From Branchiostoma floridae (Eukaryota > Chordata > Leptocardii > Amphioxiformes > Branchiostomatidae), in contig NC_049989.1 in assembly GCF_000003815.2 (NCBI RefSeq), forward strand, positions 13,729,764 to 13,793,763: a stretch of 64,000 nucleotides of DNA, read 5' to 3'. The first letter of the stretch is position 1; every line of letters starts with the position of its first letter. A program made the translations under genes and the position numbers. The notes under the pieces are model-generated. The model saw only the letters and a list, made by a program, of their open reading frames with translations. It ran no database searches and was not told the origin of the DNA. Positions 12,162 to 23,800 of this stretch are shown here, one piece after another.

Positions 12162-12266
12162 TTACGAGCCATAGCTTCCATTGCTGTGCTGGTTGATGGT
12201 CTGGTCTTCTTCCAACTGCTCGTATTTCCCAGACAACTTTCCAGGTTGTTTTGGTTTGGCAAAGAG
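12162..12266 (-). CDS. P2RX: P2X terminal exon with cytoplasmic tail
   Basis: Acceptor TTGGTCTTTTAG precedes the minus-strand frame [20 protein letters not shown], which continues to a stop TAA after SNGSYGS. The phase fits exon 11 exactly. The tail is hydrophilic. It contains YEQL, which fits the Yxx-hydrophobic AP2 endocytosis pattern and recalls the YEQ in the vertebrate P2X4 tail. The intron separating it from exon 11 is 4.1 kb. The tail is poorly conserved in the family, so this exon rests on phase, splice site and codon content. Confidence 0.7.
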   Translation of the reverse strand, partial: LFAKPKQPGKLSGKYEQLEEDQTINQHSNGSYGS

Positions 12267-15200
12267 CTAAAAGACCAACAAATGCAACATTATAGATGAC
12301 AAACAGATTATGACAGACAACTTTTAACACCTTATGGTCACTTAGGCCACGGCAAGAAATTTTTATTGATGACATATACACACAATAAAAAAATTGTTCC
12401 CCTCTGGCAATGGACATGATAAGAACATCTAGAAAATGGGAAAATGAGGTAGTGTTGAGTGTAGGACTGTTTCTAGTGTCAGTTTCTGTACTTATTGAAT
12501 GCAGGAATAAAAGAATTGTTGGTTGTGATTCCATGTTTTTTTCATTTGCTACAACATACATGTAATATATAGTCTCCATCTTGAAAATTGAGTATTCTTT
12601 CATTATCTTTTTGTTTTGGGCCCTCTCACTTTAGATTTGGAAGCTACAGAGGATGTCATCCATAAGATTTACTTGCTGTGGCCTTATTTATCCTTGCTAG
12701 TCTTGTATGATGGGTTCATTATTTCCAAGAAAACAAAAAAAAGGTACTCTTGAAAAAAAAATTCTAGAACATACACTACTGTGTTCTATTCATATTAGAC
12801 CACACCAATTTTATTTGTTGTTTCTCGGATTTTCCGACCTATTTTTTCCAATTTGAAAAAAAATAAAAAATAAAAAATTTAAATTGAAGGCCACACCTCG
12901 TGTTGACAAAATTTCACTGCCACTCCTTTTTCAAATTAACTATGGGTCTCAAATTCCAGCAGCTGTACGTGCCTATTTTGGATGGTACGTTTATCCTTTT
13001 TCTTCAAACTTCGACCGACTGACCCAAGTACGAGAAAAATTCGAGAAACAACAAATAAGATTGGTGTGGCCTTATATATAGAAGTTTATGAGTCACAGAC
13101 GACACGGCACACACAAATGAAATTATACAATTATCACAAAGAGCATTAAGTCAAGCACATTCACTACAGCTCAGATATCTAAGACACCAGATGGCAGATC
13201 CAAGTCATGACCTTGAACATTGCCGAGCATTCCATCTTCTACTCCTAAGAATACGTCTTATCTGACTGAAACACCTCTACTTTTGATCTTTTCTCCTATT
13301 CAACACATCAAACCAAGAGGACAAGCCAACAAAGGAAAGAATATCCGCGATGTAAAAATGATAAAGTTGTCCATTATTTCTCTGCACATAACACATCATT
13401 TCAACAAAGATATTGATGTTAGAATGTAACAGCACACAGAATGAATGATCACATGCACACGGAGGCGTTACGCACCTCTTATTTGGTTGTGGAATCTAAG
13501 AGTCCATATCCCTGTGGGGAGGGGGGCAGATATGCAGGGAAGACAGAAAAAAGTACAAAGGGTAAGACTTGTTGATCATTGTCAAAGGCTTTAAAGCATT
13601 AAACTAATCAAATTTATAATCTTTTATGGTGCTCTTTATTGATTTCAACAACAAGAACTTTTCTCTTCATTTGCATTTAGATTTCTGTTCATTTAGCGTT
13701 TAGTGTGTGTTATACTTGGTTAGAGCTTGCAGTAGCTTGCAGTTCAGTGATCCCAATTGGCGTGTAAGTTTAAAGATTAATTGCCCTTAAATCAAGTTTT
13801 TCGCCTTTTTATTCATGTCACTTTTAAAAGATAAGTGGGCTGACTTCAAACTAAGTATTTTTGAGTAGAGATTCTTCAACTACTCATTTTTTTCCTTCAT
13901 AGCTTTCACCAACTCTTAAAGGCAGTCCCCACAAGACCAGTGGCTCTCTTTCAATCAATCTCAATAAGTAGTGTGTCGATGAAGGTTAGACAGTGTCACT
14001 GTAGAAAAGCAGTGGGTGGCTGTCTAAAACGTCTGTTTCCAAAATCATATTCAGTTGCTTGTCAATGAATTTAACTGCTTTTTGGCAAATCAATAAGTAG
14101 TGTTTGGTCATACAACTCTGCGTTTTCTCTCAGGTTTTCCCTCCTACAATCCCTGTATCAGTACCAATCCTATATAAAATGCTGCTAAGCACCCAAACAC
14201 TCAGGGGATGGCGCTGTAATCCTTGGCAGCTGCCGTTCGTTAGAGGGAGATCTCCAGCATCTTTGTGGGAATCTCAGGGGAAACTCTTCCCTCCCTCTCC
14301 TCACTCAGGTCATTGATGATGTATGAGCATCAGAGGAAAGGCCGCCTCCCATACCTATTCTTTCTAAAATCTATACGAGGGTCTGCATATGGGGGACCAG
14401 ACTTGGCAATGCTTAACGGTAAATTTAGAAGAGTGGACAATGATTAACAGTAAATTCAGGATTGCGGGTCAATGCGTAACGATATTTAGGAGAGCTGGCA
14501 ATACTTTGAATTAGGAAGACGGCAATGCATATGCATGACACTTCAGCTGCATGTTAAGATTTGGGTATCTTGGTTGGTAAAATTAGGCTGTGAACAGCGA
14601 CACAACCAATATTTTTTGGATAGTCTGTTAGTTGACGACGTCACATAAAGAACTTCATGATGAATTCTGAAGAGAAAAAAAGTGCAATGTGGAATAAAAG
14701 CAAGCAATCACGCTTTACGAAAAATATACTGATGTTGTGCTTAACGCTGACTAAGACTGGGTTGGCCACATTAGTGAAAAGCTTGATACATTTCATAGAA
14801 AAAGGCATGCAGACCTTCCAATATGATTTGCATCTCTAGGTCTCTACTGAGAAGGGCTTACATAACTGCTCTGGAGTTTTTCACAGTTGTCACATTGTAA
14901 TTCTGCTTCGAGATCTTTGAACAAGTGTTTTTTGTTTGACATTTCACTTTTTTATGAAAGATTCATCACATACTCTCCACAGAACATTGAATCCTGTATC
15001 TAAGAAATCCTGACCATCTGAGCTCATCATCTTTTAAAAAATCCCAAACAAAGTTGACTACCAGTACATGTAAAACAGTTTTCAAAACAGATGTATTTTG
15101 ATTAATGCATAATATTTTCAAATTGATAGATAGTAATGTTTGTTTTGAATTCTTAATCATGGGTGCTTGAGGAACCATACACACAAGACAACTTCTGCAT

Positions 15201-17748
15201 TTTACCCAAAATAAAGCAATCTGCAATTCTCAGTTATAACTTCATTCTTAAAATCTACAGTAACGTTGAATAAAAGATGGAATTTCACATTTAAGCACAT
15301 TGTTCAATCTGGCTAGTTTTGTCAAGGTTTTTAGACTACGTAAGGGCATGTTCATTTGGTTATATAGATGACATCCACGCGTGCATCAATTTTTGTCCGT
15401 TTTCAATGATAAAAAAAAGTTTTCAACTATACTGTAAATCGTACAAAGCAGCTTCAAAATAAGCAAATATATGCCATGGACTGCAAAAGCAGATATCGGG
15501 AAACTTATATAAATGTCATAGGATATTCGGAGGTCAAAGAAGATGTGACAAAACAAAGAATCTATTGTTTGGTATAATACTATAGATATACTGTGTGTTC
15601 AGTCATATATTCAACCTTCCTGACCAGCTAGATTTCATAATTAAGGCAAATTTCTTGGAGTCAAATTTTTGTTATTTGCACGCTCGCATCAGTTTTTGGA
15701 TTCCAAGAGTATGTCATCCATATAATCAAATCAACATGGCCTAAAGGCATTGCCAGATAGAAATGAGAAGTTCTTAAGATGGCAAATATATCACATTTAA
15801 TTCAAAGGCTCACCTATTCTCAACAAACCACTTAGCGTTACAACGATTATCATTATTATTATTAATAGTGACTTTATTTGCTTTATAGAATAACTAATGC
15901 ATCAGTTAAGAGATTTGATTGCTGTGGCAATACATATACATTATACATGTAGATGTATACATTTTGGACATGTTCCAAGCCTTATATATATAGAAAGATA
16001 ACTCTCTGTATGTTAAAGGGTTTTAGATCAAATCTAAAAAAAACCTTAATGTGTGGGAATTGCGAAAAATTGCGACAGGCAACCAGTGTGTAAATAACGA
16101 ATCTGAATTAAGTGTCCGAAATGGCTCAAAATGGTGCATAAATGTTGAGCATAATTCTATTATCACTGGAGAGATATTTTTTGATGAATTTTCCCGGCAC
16201 AATTTGCTGCAATCCAGTGAGACACCCGCTTTATTCTACCGAGTATCCAACCAAAGAGTAATAAACATAATAATCTTGCTTTGATGAATATTAAGTTGTT
16301 AATACTTCAAGCATCAAAAGCTATGAAAGCTATCAAAAATGTTGAAAAAAAGAAGAAACTCACCTTTAGGTCATCATCATCATCCACCATCATGTACTTT
16401 TTCTCCTGGTAGAAATATCTCTTCTTCAGTAAATACAGAACTACAATGTCACACAAGATGGTAGCCTATGGGAGAAAAAAATAAAGAAATAGCATCACAC
16501 TGGCTCAAGTGATAGAGCAAAAGAAGATACTGTAAATGCAGAAACTTTCGCGGTGGTTTAATGTTTGCGCTTTTCGCAGTGGCCGCTTCACCGCAAACTT
16601 AAAACCACTGCGAACATTGTTCCATGGCTGTAAGAGACTACAGTGCATGGTGCTACCGCGAACTCAAAACCACCGCGAAAAGTTCTCTTTCCCGCTACCG
16701 CAAAATTAAATCCCTGCAAACTTAAATGCACTTACAGTAGTGTAAGCTTATAAAACAAGGATGATGAGGATTTATATTTAAACTTTCACATTTCAGTCAT
16801 TGAAACTAAAATTGTGTTCACTCTACACATTAGATTTTCAAGATCAAACAATGTAAACATGACATAGCATTGTAACATAACAAGACCATTGAAATATTAC
16901 AACTATAACTGTTAACAATGCAAATATCATAGAATTTTTCATGAACAATGGTGGCTAAAGGAGTTTTTGTGTGTTCCATTTTCATAATTGGTTCCAACAT
17001 GGTGGCAGAGGTAGTAAGAAATTGTCTCCTATAGTGTTTTCTGCAAATAACAATGAAAGAAATTCTTAAGTCTTGTTGGGGAAAGCACTGTTCAGTACTT
17101 CTTGAAATATTTGCAGAGGTTTTATGTTCACAGTTTTTGCAGTGACCACTTCAGTGATAACTTAAAACTGGTGTGTCCATTACTGTAACAGTAATATGTG
17201 TATGTGGCTAGAGCACTACTGCGAATAATACAAACATTTTCTCTAAGGCAAACTTAAATCCCTGCCAACATAATGGCATTTACAGTATGGGACAGAGAAT
17301 TAGTGACTTACCACTCCCAGCAGTGCCAGGCCTGAGCCAATGTTCATGGTGAGGGGGATGATGTTAAACTTACCGGCCTGTAACAACACAATAATCACGT
17401 ATCAAGCATTCATCATCCAGTCCCTGTTCACTCAATAACACAAAATAAACAGGAGGAAATTGGACATGGCTGGAGTAATCTCAGAAGAGTTAGGTGGAGT
17501 ATTAACCATCTTCATGCTGATTTATGCAGTAGCTTTATATAGCTTTGGTGAATAAAGTTACCCTTAGGAGAAAAAGGTTAAAAATCTAAGGGTGGCAGAC
17601 TCTTTAATGCACTGAACATTGTATGTGTGTGTTTATGTGACACTGTGTACATGTGTGTATGTGAGTTTACCAGTGTGTGTGTGTACATGTGTGTGTATGT
17701 GTATGGGCGTATGTGTAACAGTGTGCGTGCATGTGTGTACATGTATAT

Positions 17749-17807
<59 letters not shown>

Positions 17808-20800
17808 TGTGTATTCATGTGCATGTGTGTGCGTGCGTGCGTGTGTGTGTGTGTGTGCCTATGTGTAATGATAAAGTCCACTATATATCTCCAGTACATT
17901 TTATTTTCTCCTTTACCAGAATCATGAGCAATATGAAATCTGTATCTGTCATAGTATAACTCCTTTTCAAAACTGATTTTGTAAGAAGTAACTAATTGAC
18001 TTAAGCTGGAATGACAGAGGAGACATTTGGTAATGATTTAATCAATAAGAGCCAAATGAGAGTCACACATGTGCTAACAATTTAGTTAAAATGAATTCCT
18101 GGTCCAGGTTTTCATGTTAAATTGACNNNNNNNNNNNNNNNNNNNNNNNNNNNNNNNNNNNNNNNNNNNNNNNNNNNNNNNNNNNNNNNNNNNNNNNNNN
18201 NNNNNNNNNNNNNNNNNNNNNNNNNNNNNNNNNNNNNNNNAAACTAATTTTAGTTTCCCTTCTGAATAGACTTTAAAGCTAAAAACTATGCCTATCTATC
18301 GGTCTCACCTCCAACTGTGATTGAAATATTTCTATTTTCAAAAAGTAACATGAACCTTTTAAAATTGAATATTTGGGATATTATTTTTATCAATCTTTAT
18401 CATTTCTTCAATCCAATCTGAATGATGAAAAATCAAAGCAGACTTTGCTATTTTGGCATCACTGGACTCAGAAAAAGGGACAAAAAGACAAATAATAACT
18501 TGAGGAAAGACAACATACCCTCCCAGAAACAACCACATCAAATCTGATGCCGTAGGCCTTGATCAGGGTCCTGTAGTCTGTACCATTCTCCCTGTAGTAC
18601 CTCGCGTATCTGCAACACAATGGACAGTTTAAAGAGCTGCAAAACAATATTTAATAATGTTACAGTTGCAAATTTGTTTTTGGAAAATGACAAAAAGTGG
18701 AAGGGTGTGCAGATCTCATCAACAGGATCAATTTAGTGTTATGTTATAATTATCATGATCAGCGCGTCAGAATATTGAGCAAAGGAGAGAAAATTAGTTG
18801 GTCTGGAGGAAAGTGTAGCAGCAGAATAGAAGATTGGACTGCAACTAAGACTGAACAACAACCACATTTTGTTTTCAAAACAAAAAGCTTGATTTCATGG
18901 GAAGCGAAAACTGTCGATAAAAATATTTTTTGGATTTGCCTTAAGTTTAAGGCTTAGGTCCCAATTGGAAAATGGGCTTTTTTTGGCACTTTCGGGCATG
19001 ACCCCTATGTGGCCCCATGGGACACCTTGCAGCTCCTGGGGTACATTTTTGTACTTTGGGGCCCAGCCGGGAAACGGGTTGAATTTCAGTTGGACTCGGT
19101 AACAAATAGACATCATGACCACAAATTTGTGTCTTCATAGCTTGTGCAATTGGGACCCAAGCCTTAGTATTTGTACAATGTATGTGCATACTGCAATAGC
19201 AATGACAGAATTTGTGAATCATGACTGATGACAACCTGAAGTTGTATCCGGCAGAAAAGCGTGAGTCTGCTCTGTCTATTCTCCTGAAGGTGTAGTGGGG
19301 GAGACAGTGGTTGGAGTGTAGGTCCAGGTTACAGTCCCACACTATGAAGATACCCATGATTCCACCCTGCAGAACAGTGGAGAAGAGAAGAGCGATAGTG
19401 GAAAGATGCGGACATCACAAACTGACATATATGTACGACAAAATCCAGTTTCACTGCATCTTAATCTTTGCATGTTACTTTTGGTGCTTTTTGCTTGTCT
19501 GCCTGTGGGCAGCATGACATGACAAGCTACAGATGGATCCTTGTGATATTTGGAAAAAAACTGCTCCGGTCAATCTTGTTTGAGACTCTGTAAGAGAATA
19601 ACTGAAGAAGGGGTTGACGGATCATCTTGATTTTAGTCTTAAAATTTTTGTTCATCATTTTCAGTTGTTAGGTAAACAAAACCTTCGGTAATTTCAATTC
19701 AAGTTTTGAACAGAAATACTAAAAATAGATGCAAGTGAAACTGGACTTTGCCTTGTTGCTAAGCATTGTGTGCCCTCAGGTAGAAATGGTAGCTTTTGTT
19801 TCTGAATAATCTTGAGGAAGAAGCCATGCAACATCATGTTTTTGTATATTTTTTTGGCTACATGAAACTCTTTGCTTTCTTTCAACATGCTTCAAGAGCA
19901 TGAGCTTTTGGCTACTAGAATTACTACCAAATCTACCCGATGCCCATGCTCAGCTACTACACACATCCCACCTGAAGTTGTATCCTGGAGACACTTTAGA
20001 GTCGGCCTTGTCTAGCCGAGTGAAGGAATACTTGGGGAGGCAGTGTGAGGAGGAGTAGTCCAGGTTACAGTCCCATGTGATGGAGATACCTATGATACCT
20101 CCCTGGAAAATTTAGATGGGGAACAAATACACACATAGACTCAATGAACAAAATCTTTTAGTATATTCTGTGCACCAGATTTACTATTACAGCAAAGATT
20201 TTAGATTGTCATTTATGCGACTATAGGCCAGGTCTGATTGGTTTCTGGGCATTTGTGGTTGGCTAATATGGGCTCTGTCCTTGATGCCGATTGGGTATTT
20301 GTTGTGGTTTGTTATTATACATTATAGTCATGGTGATGATTGGCTACTCTACTTGCTGTGTTGACAGCTGTAGGCTCTGTCCTTGGTGCTGATTGGCTAC
20401 TCTACTTGCTGTGTTGACAGCTGTAGGCTCTGTCCTTGGTGCTGATTGGTTACTTAGCTGGATGGGTTTGGCTACTATAGACCCTATTCTTTGTGCTGAT
20501 TGGATAGCAAGGAAGCTTGCAGTGGTTGGTTACTATATACTCTGTCCTTGGTGCTGATTGGACAGTCAGATTGATGTGGTGGGCTACTATAAACTCTAAA
20601 CTGTCATTTGATTGGATAGCAATGCAGCTATGTTGGCTACTATATGCTCTGTCCTTGGTGCTGATAAGGCAGTCAGTTTGATGTGGTTGGCTGCTATAAA
20701 CTCTATACTTTGTACTGATTGGACAGTCAGCTTGATGTAGTTGGCTATATACACCTTGTCCTTGATGCTGATTGGATAACCCACTTGCCATGGTTGGCTA

Positions 20801-23800
20801 CTATAGACTACTAGTCCTTGGTGCTGATTGGTTGGTGAGCTTGATGTGGTTGGCTACTATAGGCTCTGTCCTTGGTCCTAATTGGTTACATGGCCTAATG
20901 TGGTTGGCTATCATAGACCCTGTCCTTGGTGCTGATTGGTTACTGGGATAGATGTGGTTGGCTACTACAGACTCTGTCTTTGGGTTCCGGTTCGGAGTTT
21001 TTTTTACGATTCGGGGCCGATTTGACTGTCTCTGAGAAAAGTGCCAGCGCTTCTCAAAACATCGTTTTTCGGACAATTCAATGTTTCCAATAGAAAAGGG
21101 TGCCTTGTCGCTGACCGACAGACTCATTTGGCATTTTCTGTAGAAATGTTGTTTTTGGTAAAAACCATCATTAAAATACAATTTTCACCCAGAAATTGCT
21201 AATTTGGGGGCTTTTTTTTTTACAGGCCGCTACACGGATAAAGTGAATTTTCCTGGGATAATGACTAATATGGCAATGAAGGTCAAGAGTTCTTCTGTAT
21301 ACTGAGGAAAAAGGAAGAAAAGTTATCCGATACGTTTTCCGCGAGCTCCGATGGCGCTAAAACACCCAAAACGCACACAGAACGCACAATCTGGGTAATC
21401 AGTGGACGTAACGCTTTACCGCCATCGCGCGCACTAATACCAGGAAGTGTTCGCCGCAAGATCAAATCTCTGACACCATAAAACGCTACGAACAACAAGC
21501 ATTTGGAGAAGTATGAAAGATTATACATTGCTAAAGCGGTAGCCAGAAAATCTAGAGCCAAAACTGTAGAGACAACCTCTGATTTGCGTCTTATTCTTAG
21601 GGACTATTTAGATATCTGGTCACTTGAAATTCCGAACCGGAACCTTTGGTACTCGTTGGACAGCAAGCCAGCTTGCTATGATTGGCTACTATACATTATG
21701 TCCTTGATACCGATTAGTAACTTGGTTTGATGTGGTTGGCTACAATAGGCAGTGTTCTTGGTGCTGATTGGACAGGAAGCCGACTTGCAATGGTTGGCTA
21801 CCATACATTCTGTCCTTGATTCTGTCCTTGATACAGTTTTTACTGACTTTTAATGACTTCATGTGATTGGCTACTATAGGCACTGTCCTTGGTGCTGATT
21901 GGTCTCTTCAGATGCTGTACTTTTTGATTGGCCAAGGCAACCAGACTTTGGTGTAATCAGTGGGAAAGCTTGGCCTGGTCACTTCAAGGTGCTTTTTCAT
22001 TTTGAATACAACAAACAGTAGATTACTAAACATAATTAGATGCAGACAATGAAAAGAGGGCAGTTTGAATACCTGTTCAGCCAATGCGGTGAAGTCCTGG
22101 TTGGCCTCCTTGACCATTGTGTCCAGTTTGATGATGGGACAGTACTTGTCCACCGGGTCACTGTTGTTGAAGCGACAGTTCTTAAGGTAACCAGGATCGT
22201 AGTCGTCTAAGATGTTTCTCCTGGAATTCAAGCAGGTGTAAGAATACTAAGACATATTTTGTATACTTAATCCCTGTTGAAGATAAGTAAGTTGAAGTAA
22301 TTAGAAAGGTCCTGGCAAATACATAATGTTTACGTTCACATGGTCTTGCCTAACTAACTATTTCCTTTGTTCTTTCTTCCTCAAATGCATTCATTATGTA
22401 TGGTAACCAGCCCTCCAGCTCTGTCCTGCCACTTGCTACATAGTGTAATTCAACACCTCAGAGTATCTGCTACTTTACCAGTAACCATGGTGATGGCAGT
22501 CTGGTCAAGGTCATTGGCCATCTTTGTTTGAAACGGAGGAAAGGAAGAAATGAAACAAAAACAATATGTAATGTCATGTACAAGAAACAAATAACTTAAA
22601 GATGACTCACTTTGTGAAGTTGAACAAGGGGAAGGAGATGGTATTCTTCAGTAGAACTGTGAATTCTTTGGCATTCTCTAATACAGCAGGACTGGAAGAA
22701 TAAAAGTATTGGCTTTAAGTCTGTATACTACTATGATTCTATTGGTTAAGATGTGTAATCTTGCATACTGTCATTGTGATGTCACTGATATCATTGGAAG
22801 CCTAATCTCAAAGAATGTTAAATAAAGTTACACCTGTACGTAAGAACCACCTGGCCGATGTGACCACATTTTGGCCGTCCCTTATATAATTTGTCCTATT
22901 ATCACAAGCATTAAGAACCCTGTCTATAGTGACCGCCTCTCCACACAGAACAGACTTTATCGGTCCTGTGTGGTCGTTTTGTTGAGGTTTGACTGTACAT
23001 ATAGAAAAACACGACCCAACAGGACAACAATATATCAAATGTCTGGAGTTACAATGTACCTGGGTGGATTGTCTTGTTGTTCGACAGGACACCACCCCTG
23101 GATCTCGCATGTCTGTACCTCACTGCTGAAGTTAGCACAGTTCCCAGTAAACATGCCTGGTGAGACACACAGAAAGAAAACAAGTAAATTCATATGCATT
23201 AAGTCCTTCTTTGGCTATCATTGTCAAGTATAGTTATGAACGGCCTAATCTTACACGATTGATTACGAAAAAGACTGCACAATATCATTTAGTCTTAATC
23301 ATTGTCAATATTTGTTGATAATACTAGAAGAGTTATGATTATATCCATTGTGGCAGTTCTGCTCTAGATTGCTAGAGGGCATTTCTTACAGTCCCAGTAC
23401 TCAGGCAACAAATAATGGTTTAGAAAGATGTACACAGTATTTATCAAAGAAATGGTCGAACCAAACAAGTTACAGGTTAGAGTTAGCTTTTAGACCAGAG
23501 TACACATATTCTATACTCTTCTACACTATTTGTTTGTCCTCTTTCATGTTAACTGCAATTAGCTCTCTGGTAATAATTTGCATTAAACTATTATTTGTCA
23601 ACAGATATCAATTTTGAAAATTTGTTTGTTTAACTTTCACTGGATGACAGCTACATGGGCAATGAAGAACGTCCTTTTTGTTCTGACTAGACTGAAATTG
23701 AAGACAAAAGATGTATCTCCTTTCAAGACTGCATTTTCTGTGAGCATGATTATATTTCTTCTCAAGCACTATGTTAAAAGAGGAAGAGAAGACTGACCAT

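Noticed and set aside
12091-12603. 170-codon minus-strand ORF
   Set aside because: It overlaps the proposed last P2X exon in another frame, and no known domain is visible.
17619-17959. Cys/Val- and Thr/His-repeat ORFs
   Set aside because: Translation of the (TG)n microsatellite.
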